Below, piece after piece: positions 1-5,512 of a DNA stretch of 6,110 bases. How positions within the stretch are numbered: position 1 is the stretch's first letter; the number at the start of each line of letters is the position of its first letter. The notes below the pieces were generated by a model, which searched no databases, was not told the origin of the DNA, and saw nothing but the letters and a program-made list of their open reading frames with translations. The position numbers were made by a program, and so were the translations under genes. Source of the stretch: Candidatus Methanomethylicus sp. (lineage in GTDB: Archaea > Thermoproteota > Methanomethylicia > Methanomethylicales > Methanomethylicaceae); NCBI GenBank assembly GCA_028683025.1, contig JAJRAB010000041.1:1-6110 (forward strand), written 5' to 3'.

Positions 1-214
1 CCAACCCTTTTATCTTGGACGCCAGTTGGTTCAATAAAACCGAATGGTCCATCTGGAAGAATGTGCCGCTCTTGACCTCACGCACATCTACGCCGACTTC
101 CAGAGCCCTCTTCTCAACCCCCCTATCTATACCGGGAGAAACGCAGCCCTGACAGGAAAATTCGCTAAGATCAATGTCATTACCATAGATTGCTCTTTTC
201 GTGATCGCCTGCAT
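1..214 (-). CDS. sufB: SufB/SmsB-type Fe-S cluster scaffold protein, N-terminal part
   Basis: Partial gene; the 3' end lies beyond the left edge, leaving 71 visible residues. Translation of the minus strand from the ATG at 212-214 stays open to the edge. It begins MQAITKRAIYGNDIDLSEF and later reads VREVKSGTFFQMDHSVLL; the SGTFFQ-D-SVL stretch (residues 49-60) matches the start of the beta-helical core of SufB/SufD proteins. The core begins only about 45 residues in, so the N-terminus is short, as in archaeal SufB-like (SmsB) proteins and unlike bacterial SufB of about 480 residues. SufB-type proteins work in the cytoplasm with SufC to assemble Fe-S clusters. The ATG is the only start in the frame after the sufC stop, 31 nt downstream of it, with TAGGAA about 8 nt before. 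A CxxC pair (C21, C24) sits in the N-terminal segment. SufD-like paralogy cannot be excluded because the catalytic half is missing. Confidence 0.85.
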   Translation of the reverse strand, partial: MQAITKRAIYGNDIDLSEFSCQGCVSPGIDRGVEKRALEVGVDVREVKSGTFFQMDHSVLLNQLASKIKGL

Positions 215-245
215 GGCTTGATTCCTAAATTTCTCTCTCCATGTT

Positions 246-1001
246 TCAGTCATGGATACCGCACTCCTTGATCAATTCTTCATAGCCAATATTCTCGATC
301 TTTGGCATAAGTTCAGCGTAGCTACCCGTGATTGCAATCTTGCCACATGACAGAATGTGAACTCGATTTGGCTCCAGATATTGAAGCACATGCCTGTGGT
401 GGGTAATTATCATCATGGCACACCTGTTGTTCTTAAAATAATCCCTCAGACTATTTCCTACCACCTTGAGGGAGTCTATGTCAACGCCGCTGTCAGGCTC
501 ATCAAGTATCATGAGCTTCGGTTTCATGGCAAAGATCTGAGCCAACTCTGACCTTTTCCTTTCCCCTCCTGAAAAACCAACGTTTAATTCCCGATCCAAG
601 TAATTTTCCGGAGGCAGATTTACTTTCTGGAGCATCTCACTTGGCAGATTCAAATCATCCCCCTTCTTGGGCTGCCAAGGATTGATGCCGCCGGCAAGTG
701 ATATTACATGCCCCAGCTTGATACCTCTAATGGCAGGCGGCGATTGGAATGCGAGCGCTATTCCCAATCGCGCCCGCTCGTCAATGGTTGTATTGGTAAT
801 GTCCCTGCCATCATAGGCGATCCTGCCCTTGGTTACATTATATTGAGGGAAACCTGCCAAAGTCAGCGCTAGGGTAGTCTTGCCAGAGGCATTGTGCCCC
901 ATTACAGCGACTATTTCTCCATAGTCAACCTTAAGATCTATTCCCTTAAGGAGCTCTTTACCTTCAACATTCACATGTAGATTTTCAACTTCAAGCAACA
1001 T
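246..1001 (-). CDS. sufC: SufC/SmsC-type Fe-S assembly ABC ATPase
   Basis: Complete 251-residue cytoplasmic ABC ATPase, close to the usual SufC length (about 250). Walker A is GHNASGKTT (35-43), with His-Asn-Ala where GPNGSGK is common. The Q-loop is AFQSP with Q86. The signature FSGGERKR (143-150) is the SufC form of the motif. Walker B is LMILDEPD with catalytic E168, followed by SGVDIDSL, the segment that sets SufC apart from transporter ATPases. The switch histidine is H201 in MIITHH. The C-terminal stretch NRVHILSCGKIAITGS also fits SufC. Neither this gene nor its visible neighbours encode a permease, and the SufB-type gene follows directly, so a role in energising Fe-S cluster assembly is well supported. 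The ATG overlaps the 3' end of the upstream gene by 11 bp, with GGAG and GGAAGG ahead of it, suggesting translational coupling. The name SmsC may suit the archaeal two-component system better. Confidence 0.93.
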   Translation of the reverse strand: MLLEVENLHVNVEGKELLKGIDLKVDYGEIVAVMGHNASGKTTLALTLAGFPQYNVTKGRIAYDGRDITNTTIDERARLGIALAFQSPPAIRGIKLGHVISLAGGINPWQPKKGDDLNLPSEMLQKVNLPPENYLDRELNVGFSGGERKRSELAQIFAMKPKLMILDEPDSGVDIDSLKVVGNSLRDYFKNNRCAMMIITHHRHVLQYLEPNRVHILSCGKIAITGSYAELMPKIENIGYEELIKECGIHD

Positions 1002-1800
1002 CCTTCCATTTCTCCTGGCAGTTGAATTTGCATAAAGTGCATTCCTCGATTTCCACTTGTGTTACGGCTTCTCCCTTTATCCTGCATACTGATTCCCACG
1101 CAGCTTTCACGGAATCCTCGTCCCCTTCCATCAGATAGCAGTGGCTCCCCTCCCCTCCATTGACCCCTCCGCCGCCCACAGGGATGCACTCACAGCCAAA
1201 AAGCATGTTTATTGCCTCCACTTCCGTAACAATCTCCCCAGGCAAAGGCATCATCCCAAATGGAAGACCCATGGCTGCGTTTAATTTCTGGCTCCCCAGC
1301 CGAGGGGCTATATCCATAATTGGATATGGCACCAGTTTCTCCAGGCTCACGGGAATTATCATCTTTACTCCCCTGGCAAGAACTGGTCCTATGCTCAAGC
1401 CCATGGTTCCTCCTGTTGATGAGCCCAGGTACACCCCTGCATTCCCAAAAACATCGACTGCGTTTGCCCCCTTAATGAATGCATCCCTAGGACCAAGTCC
1501 ATCCACAGCTTCCTTGAGGCTAAGATCGACCCTTTTGCCCTTTGAAAGTACAATCTCCCTTAACCTAGCTTTGGATTTAGATACGCAGGCGCCCTTGGGT
1601 GTAATAACCCCTATGGTGAATCTTCCTTTATCGATTGAATTGCCGATGATCTCCTCGGCCACATAGGCATTGGTGGTGCCAGGGCATATAACTACCGTTC
1701 CGTTTGATAGAGCATTGCAAACCGCCTCCATCCTTGCAACAGCTTTGCCGATAAGGCGTTTGCCCTCGGATGGGGTAAGGGCAACGAGCGCTCGAGCCAT
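991..1800 (-). CDS. conserved-looking cysteine-rich protein of unknown function, first gene of the Fe-S assembly operon
   Basis: 269 residues; I do not recognise the family. It appears soluble, with no signal peptide or clear membrane segment. Residues 34-53 (GTVVICPGTTNAYVAEEI...) resemble a phosphate- or nucleotide-binding turn followed by a helix. Further glycine-rich motifs lie at 127-137 (GSSTGGTMGLS) and 208-218 (VGGGGVNGGEG), and a proline-rich segment at 150-188 looks like a folded enzyme core. There are ten cysteines (28, 39, 72, 203, 205, 221, 239, 254, 257, 261), and the tail carries a C-x2-C-x3-C cluster (254-261, CTLCKFNC) able to bind a metal or an Fe-S cluster. The stop overlaps the sufC start by 11 bp, so the gene is almost certainly co-transcribed and perhaps translationally coupled with the Fe-S genes. 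A role in supplying, testing or using clusters is inference only. The ATG at 1798-1800 is supported by a TATA-like box 36 nt upstream. Confidence 0.85.
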   Translation of the reverse strand: MARALVALTPSEGKRLIGKAVARMEAVCNALSNGTVVICPGTTNAYVAEEIIGNSIDKGRFTIGVITPKGACVSKSKARLREIVLSKGKRVDLSLKEAVDGLGPRDAFIKGANAVDVFGNAGVYLGSSTGGTMGLSIGPVLARGVKMIIPVSLEKLVPYPIMDIAPRLGSQKLNAAMGLPFGMMPLPGEIVTEVEAINMLFGCECIPVGGGGVNGGEGSHCYLMEGDEDSVKAAWESVCRIKGEAVTQVEIEECTLCKFNCQEKWKDVA

Positions 1801-1826
1801 AAACCATCACTTTGAATAGAAAAGAC

Positions 1827-1846
1827 CAAAAAGTTATATCTTTTTG
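1827..1846. promoter_or_regulatory. shared near-palindromic AT box of a divergent promoter pair
   Basis: The box has arms CAAAAAG and CTTTTTG around TTATAT, with 18 of 20 bases in palindromic register. Its centre (1836.5) is exactly midway between the ATG of the leftward Fe-S operon (1800) and the TTG of the rightward DUF1614 gene (1873). Read leftward it gives AGATATAAC, read rightward AGTTATATC; both are acceptable archaeal TATA-like boxes. A transcript start about 25 nt away would leave leaders of roughly 10 nt on each side. That both genes are transcribed from this element is inferred from the spacing. Confidence 0.65.
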
Positions 1847-1872
1847 CTCCTATTGAGTTTTGGGTTGTTCGA

Positions 1873-2565
1873 TTGTCCCTCAGGAATTTTTCATTCCCTG
1901 CCATTGGCATTGTTGCTATTGCCCTCATTTTCCTCCTCATACTGTTTTTACCATTGATGATCCTAGGCGTAGTGGGCAGAGCCCTGAGCCAATACGGTCT
2001 TAGCTGGTTTTGGTACTTACTGTTCCTGATTGGCAGTCTGGCAGGCAGCACTGTGAACCTGCCAATTTGGAAGAAAAAGGTGCAACAGCTAGCATCTTCC
2101 GAAAAATATGTTTATTTCTTCGGCATTCCTTACCCTGTTCAAACTAGGGAATCCAGAACAATGGAAGCAATAATCTCGATTAACCTGGGGGGAGCAATTT
2201 TACCTCTGATGCTCTCAGCCTATCTTCTTCTAAAGAACCCCGCTGCAGCGCTCCCTTCCCTATTTACCCTGGCAATTGTTGCCTTTTTAATGTTCTTCGT
2301 TTCCAAGCCTGTTGTGGGCGTGGGAATAGTGACTCCCATGTTTATACCGCCCATCGTAGCAGCCATTACCGCCATTATCCTTGGTAGCAATTATGCCCCT
2401 GTGGTTGCCTATGCCGGTGGAACCCTCGGAACAATCATTGGGGCAGACCTTTTCCATCTCAATTCCCTCGAGAAAATGGGCGCAGTGAACGTAAGTATCG
2501 GTGGAGCTGGGACATTCGATGGAATCTTCCTCACGGGATTATTTGCCGTTCTTCTCGCCTATTGA
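1873..2565 (+). CDS. DUF1614 family integral membrane protein
   Basis: 230 residues, near the usual length for DUF1614, a membrane family of unknown function in archaea and bacteria. Hydrophobic segments lie at about 8-36, 45-63, 98-120, 124-143, 155-172, 175-195 and 215-229, giving six or seven membrane spans. Family-like features are the N-LPIW motif after the second span (62-66), a loop with GIPYPVQTRE (84-93), the small-residue segment ISINLGGAILP (101-111), GVGIVTPMFIPP (149-160) and the tail with GTIIGADLFHL (186-196) and SIGGAGTFDGIFL (208-220). The conserved Asp-Leu and Gly-Gly-Ala-Gly-Thr-Phe-Asp residues may line a functional site, which is inference. Start: no ATG fits; TTG at 1873 is the earliest plausible start and lies at the right distance from the upstream AT box. 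It is followed after 12 nt by dph6, so the two are probably co-transcribed. Confidence 0.82.
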   Translation: MSLRNFSFPAIGIVAIALIFLLILFLPLMILGVVGRALSQYGLSWFWYLLFLIGSLAGSTVNLPIWKKKVQQLASSEKYVYFFGIPYPVQTRESRTMEAIISINLGGAILPLMLSAYLLLKNPAAALPSLFTLAIVAFLMFFVSKPVVGVGIVTPMFIPPIVAAITAIILGSNYAPVVAYAGGTLGTIIGADLFHLNSLEKMGAVNVSIGGAGTFDGIFLTGLFAVLLAY

Positions 2566-2571
2566 AGGTGG
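2566..2571 (+). promoter_or_regulatory. ribosome binding site of dph6
   Basis: AGGTGG starts right after the stop codon of the DUF1614 gene and lies 6 nt before the ATG at 2578. It matches the archaeal GGTG-type Shine-Dalgarno core and fixes the dph6 start. Confidence 0.75.
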
Positions 2572-2577
2572 CTAGGG

Positions 2578-3273
2578 ATGAGGGTTGCTGTTCTCTATTC
2601 GGGTGGCAAAGACAGCAACCTTGCCCTTTGGCGCCTTCGGAAAGCTGGCCATGAGATTGTGGCCCTTATATCTGCAATTTCTGACCGTCCAGACTCCTGG
2701 ATGTTCCATACACCAAACATCGCCTACTGCAGAGTCCAAGCTGAATGCCTAGGAATTCCTTGGATTCCAGTTAGGGTCTCGGGGGCAAAGGAGGCCGAAG
2801 TGGATGAGCTTAGCGACGCCATAGCCCAACTCAGGAGATCCCTAGACCTGGATGCCCTCGGAACCGGTGCCATTGCCAGCCAATACCAACGGACGAGAGT
2901 TGGCCATATCTGCTCGGTTCTGGGGATTAGTGAATTGGCTCCCCTGTGGGGAGACGGGGAGGAGGAACTGCTTCGAGAAATGATCGGCCTAGGATTTGAA
3001 ATCTATTTTTCATCGGTTTCTGCTGAAGGCTTCGACAAGGACTGGCTCGGCAGCCGGCTTGATGCAGATCGCATTTCGTTGCTGCACAGGCTTAGGGAAA
3101 AGTACCAGATCAACATCTCGGGAGAAGGCGGCGAATATGAAACTTTTGTGGCGGATATGCCCATGTTCGGAAGCAGAATTGTGGTACTGGAGTCCAAAAC
3201 CTCTTGGCACCACAATTCAGGCTCTTGGGTTATTGGAAAACTGATGGTTCTGTCAAAGAACCCCCGTCTCTAA
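2578..3273 (+). CDS. dph6: diphthine-ammonia ligase (Dph6-type ATP pyrophosphatase)
   Basis: 231 residues, the normal length of archaeal single-domain Dph6. The enzyme catalyses the last step of diphthamide synthesis: ATP-dependent amidation of diphthine on a histidine of elongation factor 2, in the cytoplasm. The N-terminal PP-loop SGGKDS (8-13) follows the first beta strand and marks the adenine-nucleotide alpha-hydrolase fold. Other family features are WMFHTPN (41-47), GAIASQYQRTRV (97-108), APLWG (121-125), the GLGFEIYFSSVSAEGFD segment (137-153) ending in DWLG, and GEGGEYETF (182-190), the diagnostic C-terminal motif. No residue of these motifs appears lost. Its own ribosome binding site lies in the gap after the DUF1614 gene, so it is likely the second gene of that unit. 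Such proteins are often annotated only as ATP-binding or MJ0570-related; the Dph6 assignment rests on recalled motifs. Confidence 0.9.
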   Translation: MRVAVLYSGGKDSNLALWRLRKAGHEIVALISAISDRPDSWMFHTPNIAYCRVQAECLGIPWIPVRVSGAKEAEVDELSDAIAQLRRSLDLDALGTGAIASQYQRTRVGHICSVLGISELAPLWGDGEEELLREMIGLGFEIYFSSVSAEGFDKDWLGSRLDADRISLLHRLREKYQINISGEGGEYETFVADMPMFGSRIVVLESKTSWHHNSGSWVIGKLMVLSKNPRL

Positions 3274-3281
3274 ACCAGTTC

Positions 3282-3289
3282 TTTTTTTT
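3282..3289 (+). terminator. oligo-T terminator after dph6
   Basis: A run of eight T begins 9 nt after the dph6 stop codon, with no strong hairpin before it. Archaeal RNA polymerase terminates at such oligo-T tracts, so this probably ends the DUF1614-dph6 transcript. Confidence 0.6.
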
Positions 3290-3296
3290 GGCTTCT

Positions 3297-3344
3297 GGAT
3301 AACTTTTTATCCCAATTAATCGGATAGCTTAAGTCAATTATCGG
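3297..3344 (+). promoter_or_regulatory. pyrG promoter region with inverted and direct repeats
   Basis: A TATA-like stretch CTTTTTATC (3303-3311) lies about 46 nt before the pyrG ATG, predicting a transcript start near 3334. It is framed by a perfect 6-bp inverted repeat, GGATAA (3297-3302) and TTATCC (3307-3312), with a 4-nt spacer. Downstream, CAATTAATCGG (3313-3323) recurs as CAATTATCGG (3335-3344) at a pitch of about 22 nt, two helical turns. The repeats are visible in the sequence; promoter and operator roles are inferred. Confidence 0.5.
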
Positions 3345-3347
3345 GTG
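3343..3347 (+). promoter_or_regulatory. ribosome binding site deciding the pyrG start
   Basis: GGGTG ends 6 nt before the ATG at 3354. The in-frame GTG at 3345 lies inside this site, so it is unlikely to be the start; the ATG also gives the N-terminus expected for PyrG. Confidence 0.65.
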
Positions 3348-3353
3348 TATCAT

Positions 3354-4955
3354 ATGGTGAAATTCATTTTCATCACCGGTGGTGTACTTAGCAGCGTCGG
3401 GAAGGGGATAATGACCTCATCGATAGGAAAAATGCTACAGTCCAGAGGCTATACTGTTTCCACTGTTAAGATTGATCCTTATGTCAATGTGGATGCAGGG
3501 ACCATGAACCCATACATGCATGGAGAGGTCTTCGTTACTGACGACGGTGGTGAGACTGATTTAGATTTGGGTCACTATGAACGCTTCTTGGATATCAACC
3601 TTCCAAAGTTCAATAATATCACTACGGGCCAGGTATATGCCTCCGTAATTGAAAAGGAAAGAAAGGGTGAATACCTTGGTCAATGCGTCCAGATAATCCC
3701 TCACATAACAGATGAGATCAAGAACCGCATAAAATCTGCTGCAAAAATGGCCGGCTCTGATGTTCTATTGGTGGAGATTGGGGGTACAGTAGGCGATATT
3801 GAGGGTTTACCTTTCCTTGAGGCGGCAAGGCAGCTACGGCTTGAGGAAGCTTTCAATGACACTCTTTTTGTCCATGTGGCATTGGTTCCCATTCTCAACT
3901 CGACAAGGGAACAAAAGAGCAAACCATGTCAACACAGTGTCCAAGAGATGAGGCGGATCGGGATCCAGCCAGATATAATCGTTGCCCGTTGCAAAGATCC
4001 ACTGGAAGTCGATGTAAAACGGAAGATCTCTCTTTTTGGAAGTGTACCCTATGATGCTGTTTTTACATCGTATGATGTTGACTGCATTTACCAAGTGCCA
4101 TTGAACTTGGACAAGCAGGGAATGGGCGAATATGTTACAAAGCGACTAGGGTTGAATGGAAGGAAAGCTGATTGGAGCGATTGGGCTTCTGTTGTAGATG
4201 CCTTCAATAAGAATGTAAAGACCGTCAAAATAGCGATGTGTGGAAAATATACTAAACTTGCCGACTCTTATGTCAGCATAATGGAATCAATCCACCATTC
4301 CGCTGGAAAAATTGGCGCCAAAGTTGAAATGGAATGGATCGAAACCACCAAATTTGAAGATAATCCATCGGAAGTAAAAATATTGGAAGATTACCAAGGC
4401 ATAATAGTACTACCGGGCTTTGGTTCCCGTGGGACTGAGGGGAAGATAAAAGCAATTAACTATGCCCGTGAAAACAACATTCCATTCCTTGGAATATGTT
4501 ATGGTTTTCAGTTGGCAACTGTGGAATACGCCAGGAATGTGTTGGGATTCACGAATGCAAATACAACCGAATGCGATCCCTCGACCCCTTATCCAGTAAT
4601 AGATCTGCTCCCTGAACAGAGGGCAATTGGATCCATGGGGGGAACCATGAGACTAGGGGCATACAAGATTGCGCTAAAGCCAGGATCTCTGGCAAGCAAA
4701 CTTTATGGTAAAAATGAAGCGTATGAAAGGCACCGCCACAGATATGAGATCAATCCCAAATATTGGAAGGAACTGGAAATGGCAGGTTTGGAATTTTCTG
4801 GCTGGTCGGCTGACCTAAAGCGTGTTGAATTTCTTGAATTGCCATCCCACCCATTCTTCCTGGGGACTCAGTCTCACCCCGAGTTCAGATCCCGACCGGG
4901 AAAGCCATCGCCACCTTACTTTGGTTTCATCAAGGCTAGCGCAAAATTGGCTTAA
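3354..4955 (+). CDS. pyrG: CTP synthase (glutamine-hydrolysing)
   Basis: Complete 533-residue enzyme of normal length. It converts UTP to CTP using ATP and glutamine in the cytoplasm, the last step of de novo CTP synthesis. The N-terminal synthetase domain (about 1-265) starts MVKFIFITGGVLSSVGKG, with the P-loop at 13-18, then VNVDAGTMNPYMHGEVFVTDDGGETD (partly, 45-69) and EIGGTVGDIE (141-150) for Mg-ATP, and KSKPCQHSVQEMR (188-200). The glutaminase domain (about 290-533) has the oxyanion segment LPGFGSRG (353-360), nucleophile C382 in GICYGFQ, GGTMRLG (429-435), and catalytic H508 and E510 in SHPEF. All catalytic residues are present, so glutamine-dependent activity is expected. GICYG replaces the more usual GICLG, a minor variant. 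It is flanked by its own promoter region and an oligo-T run, so it is probably transcribed alone. The ATG is preferred over the GTG 9 nt upstream, which lies in the ribosome binding site. Confidence 0.97.
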   Translation: MVKFIFITGGVLSSVGKGIMTSSIGKMLQSRGYTVSTVKIDPYVNVDAGTMNPYMHGEVFVTDDGGETDLDLGHYERFLDINLPKFNNITTGQVYASVIEKERKGEYLGQCVQIIPHITDEIKNRIKSAAKMAGSDVLLVEIGGTVGDIEGLPFLEAARQLRLEEAFNDTLFVHVALVPILNSTREQKSKPCQHSVQEMRRIGIQPDIIVARCKDPLEVDVKRKISLFGSVPYDAVFTSYDVDCIYQVPLNLDKQGMGEYVTKRLGLNGRKADWSDWASVVDAFNKNVKTVKIAMCGKYTKLADSYVSIMESIHHSAGKIGAKVEMEWIETTKFEDNPSEVKILEDYQGIIVLPGFGSRGTEGKIKAINYARENNIPFLGICYGFQLATVEYARNVLGFTNANTTECDPSTPYPVIDLLPEQRAIGSMGGTMRLGAYKIALKPGSLASKLYGKNEAYERHRHRYEINPKYWKELEMAGLEFSGWSADLKRVEFLELPSHPFFLGTQSHPEFRSRPGKPSPPYFGFIKASAKLA

Positions 4956-4960
4956 AATTC

Positions 4961-4990
4961 TTTTTTTTTAAAAATAAAAAAAATAAAAAC
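4961..4990. terminator. bidirectional AT-rich terminator between convergent genes
   Basis: Nine T follow 5 nt after the pyrG stop on the plus strand. The following A-rich tract (4970-4989) gives several T-runs on the minus strand, downstream of the ArsR-like gene. The 63-nt gap between the two stop codons is otherwise featureless, so the tract probably terminates both transcripts. Confidence 0.6.
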
Positions 4991-5018
4991 TGATATTGTT
5001 ATTGAGGAACTACACTAC

Positions 5019-5324
5019 TTATTTCAGAATAAGCTTGACTTCCTTGATATCAGTGCTGCAGACTTTCTTGACCCCTCGTACCCCTGGTTTATAAGAGGTT
5101 TTTACGAGCCCTGCTTCTTCAAGAATCCTCATTTGAGCACTAGCATTGGCTTTGCTCTGCTTAATGAGTTCAGCCACTTCTTGCATGTCGACTTCCTTTT
5201 GCTTGATGAAGTTGAGTATCTGGATTCTCGTTGGAGAGGATAATGCCATTGCTACTTTTGATACATCTTCCCCTTCAACGGTAAGAATGCCATCATTACT
5301 GACGACAACTGTGTCTTGACTCAT
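5019..5324 (-). CDS. small ArsR-like winged-helix transcription regulator
   Basis: 101 residues, a typical single-domain size. Residues 24-85 form a winged helix-turn-helix: the opening helix with the hallmark ALSSPTRIQILNFI (27-40), a second helix at 47-55 (MQEVAELIK), a recognition helix within 58-71 (KANASAQMRILEEAGLV, where bacterial ArsR has xxVSxHLxxLxxAGLV), then a wing at 76-88 (TSYKPGVRGVKKV). The first 20 residues (VVVSNDGILTVEGEDV) form a short N-terminal extension probably making a beta hairpin. The only cysteine is C89 and there is no ELCVCDL motif, so a classical metal-sensing site is absent; the effector is unknown. It converges on pyrG and diverges from the DUF460 gene, either of which or itself could be a target. 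The ATG at 5322-5324 is the only good start; its ribosome binding site is weak. Confidence 0.88.
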   Translation of the reverse strand: MSQDTVVVSNDGILTVEGEDVSKVAMALSSPTRIQILNFIKQKEVDMQEVAELIKQSKANASAQMRILEEAGLVKTSYKPGVRGVKKVCSTDIKEVKLILK

Positions 5325-5375
5325 ATATCATTCATCCCATACCCTTTTTTATCAAAAGGAACAAGAATACTTACA

Positions 5376-5384
5376 CTTTTAAGT
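5376..5384 (-). promoter_or_regulatory. putative TATA box of the ArsR-like gene
   Basis: Read on the minus strand this is ACTTAAAAG, preceded by the purine-rich CGAAAG that could serve as a BRE. It lies about 55 nt before the ATG, which predicts a leader of about 30 nt. The rest of the 188-nt divergent region (5325-5512) is AT-rich and shows no gene or convincing operator. Confidence 0.4.
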
Positions 5385-5485
5385 CTTTCGTTACAAACTT
5401 GTGTATCACGTTAATACAATCATAATATTAAAAAAGTTAATCTTTATTACGCGATTGATATAATCCCTACATGCTTCACTATTGC

Positions 5486-5496
5486 AATATATAAAT
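5486..5496 (+). promoter_or_regulatory. putative TATA box of the DUF460 gene
   Basis: AATATATAAAT is the best TATA-like sequence in the divergent region. Its centre is about 22 nt before the ATG at 5513, slightly closer than the usual 25-27 nt, so a leaderless or nearly leaderless transcript is likely. No Shine-Dalgarno sequence precedes that ATG, which fits. Confidence 0.45.
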
Positions 5497-5512
5497 ATTT
5501 AGTTGATTCCCT

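Noticed and set aside
118..123. Possible frameshift in the SufB-type gene at a run of six C (six G on the coding strand)
   Set aside because: Reading the run with all six bases gives one continuous frame joining the N-terminus to the SGTFFQ core; a frameshift appears only if a base is miscounted.
44..271. A 75-codon plus-strand frame at the left edge
   Set aside because: The minus strand here encodes a SufB-type protein with recognisable core motifs, so this is an antisense shadow.
1160..1666. A 168-codon open frame on the plus strand, antisense to the cysteine-rich gene
   Set aside because: It mirrors the codons of the minus-strand gene, has no promoter or ribosome binding site, and its proline- and serine-rich translation resembles no protein family.
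1692..2051. A 119-codon minus-strand frame spanning the divergent promoter
   Set aside because: It overlaps two better-supported genes and the promoter, and its arginine-rich translation shows no family features.
3345..3353. GTG at 3345 as the pyrG start, adding three residues
   Set aside because: The GTG is part of the GGGTG ribosome binding site, and the ATG at 3354 gives the standard PyrG N-terminus.
3834..4094. An 86-codon minus-strand frame inside pyrG
   Set aside because: It lies entirely within a well-supported CTP synthase coding region and shows no independent features.
5325..5512. Short imperfect repeats (GTAT/ATAC arms near 5403-5417, two GTTAAT copies) as a regulator operator
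   Set aside because: The region is very AT-rich, and matches of this length and quality are expected by chance.
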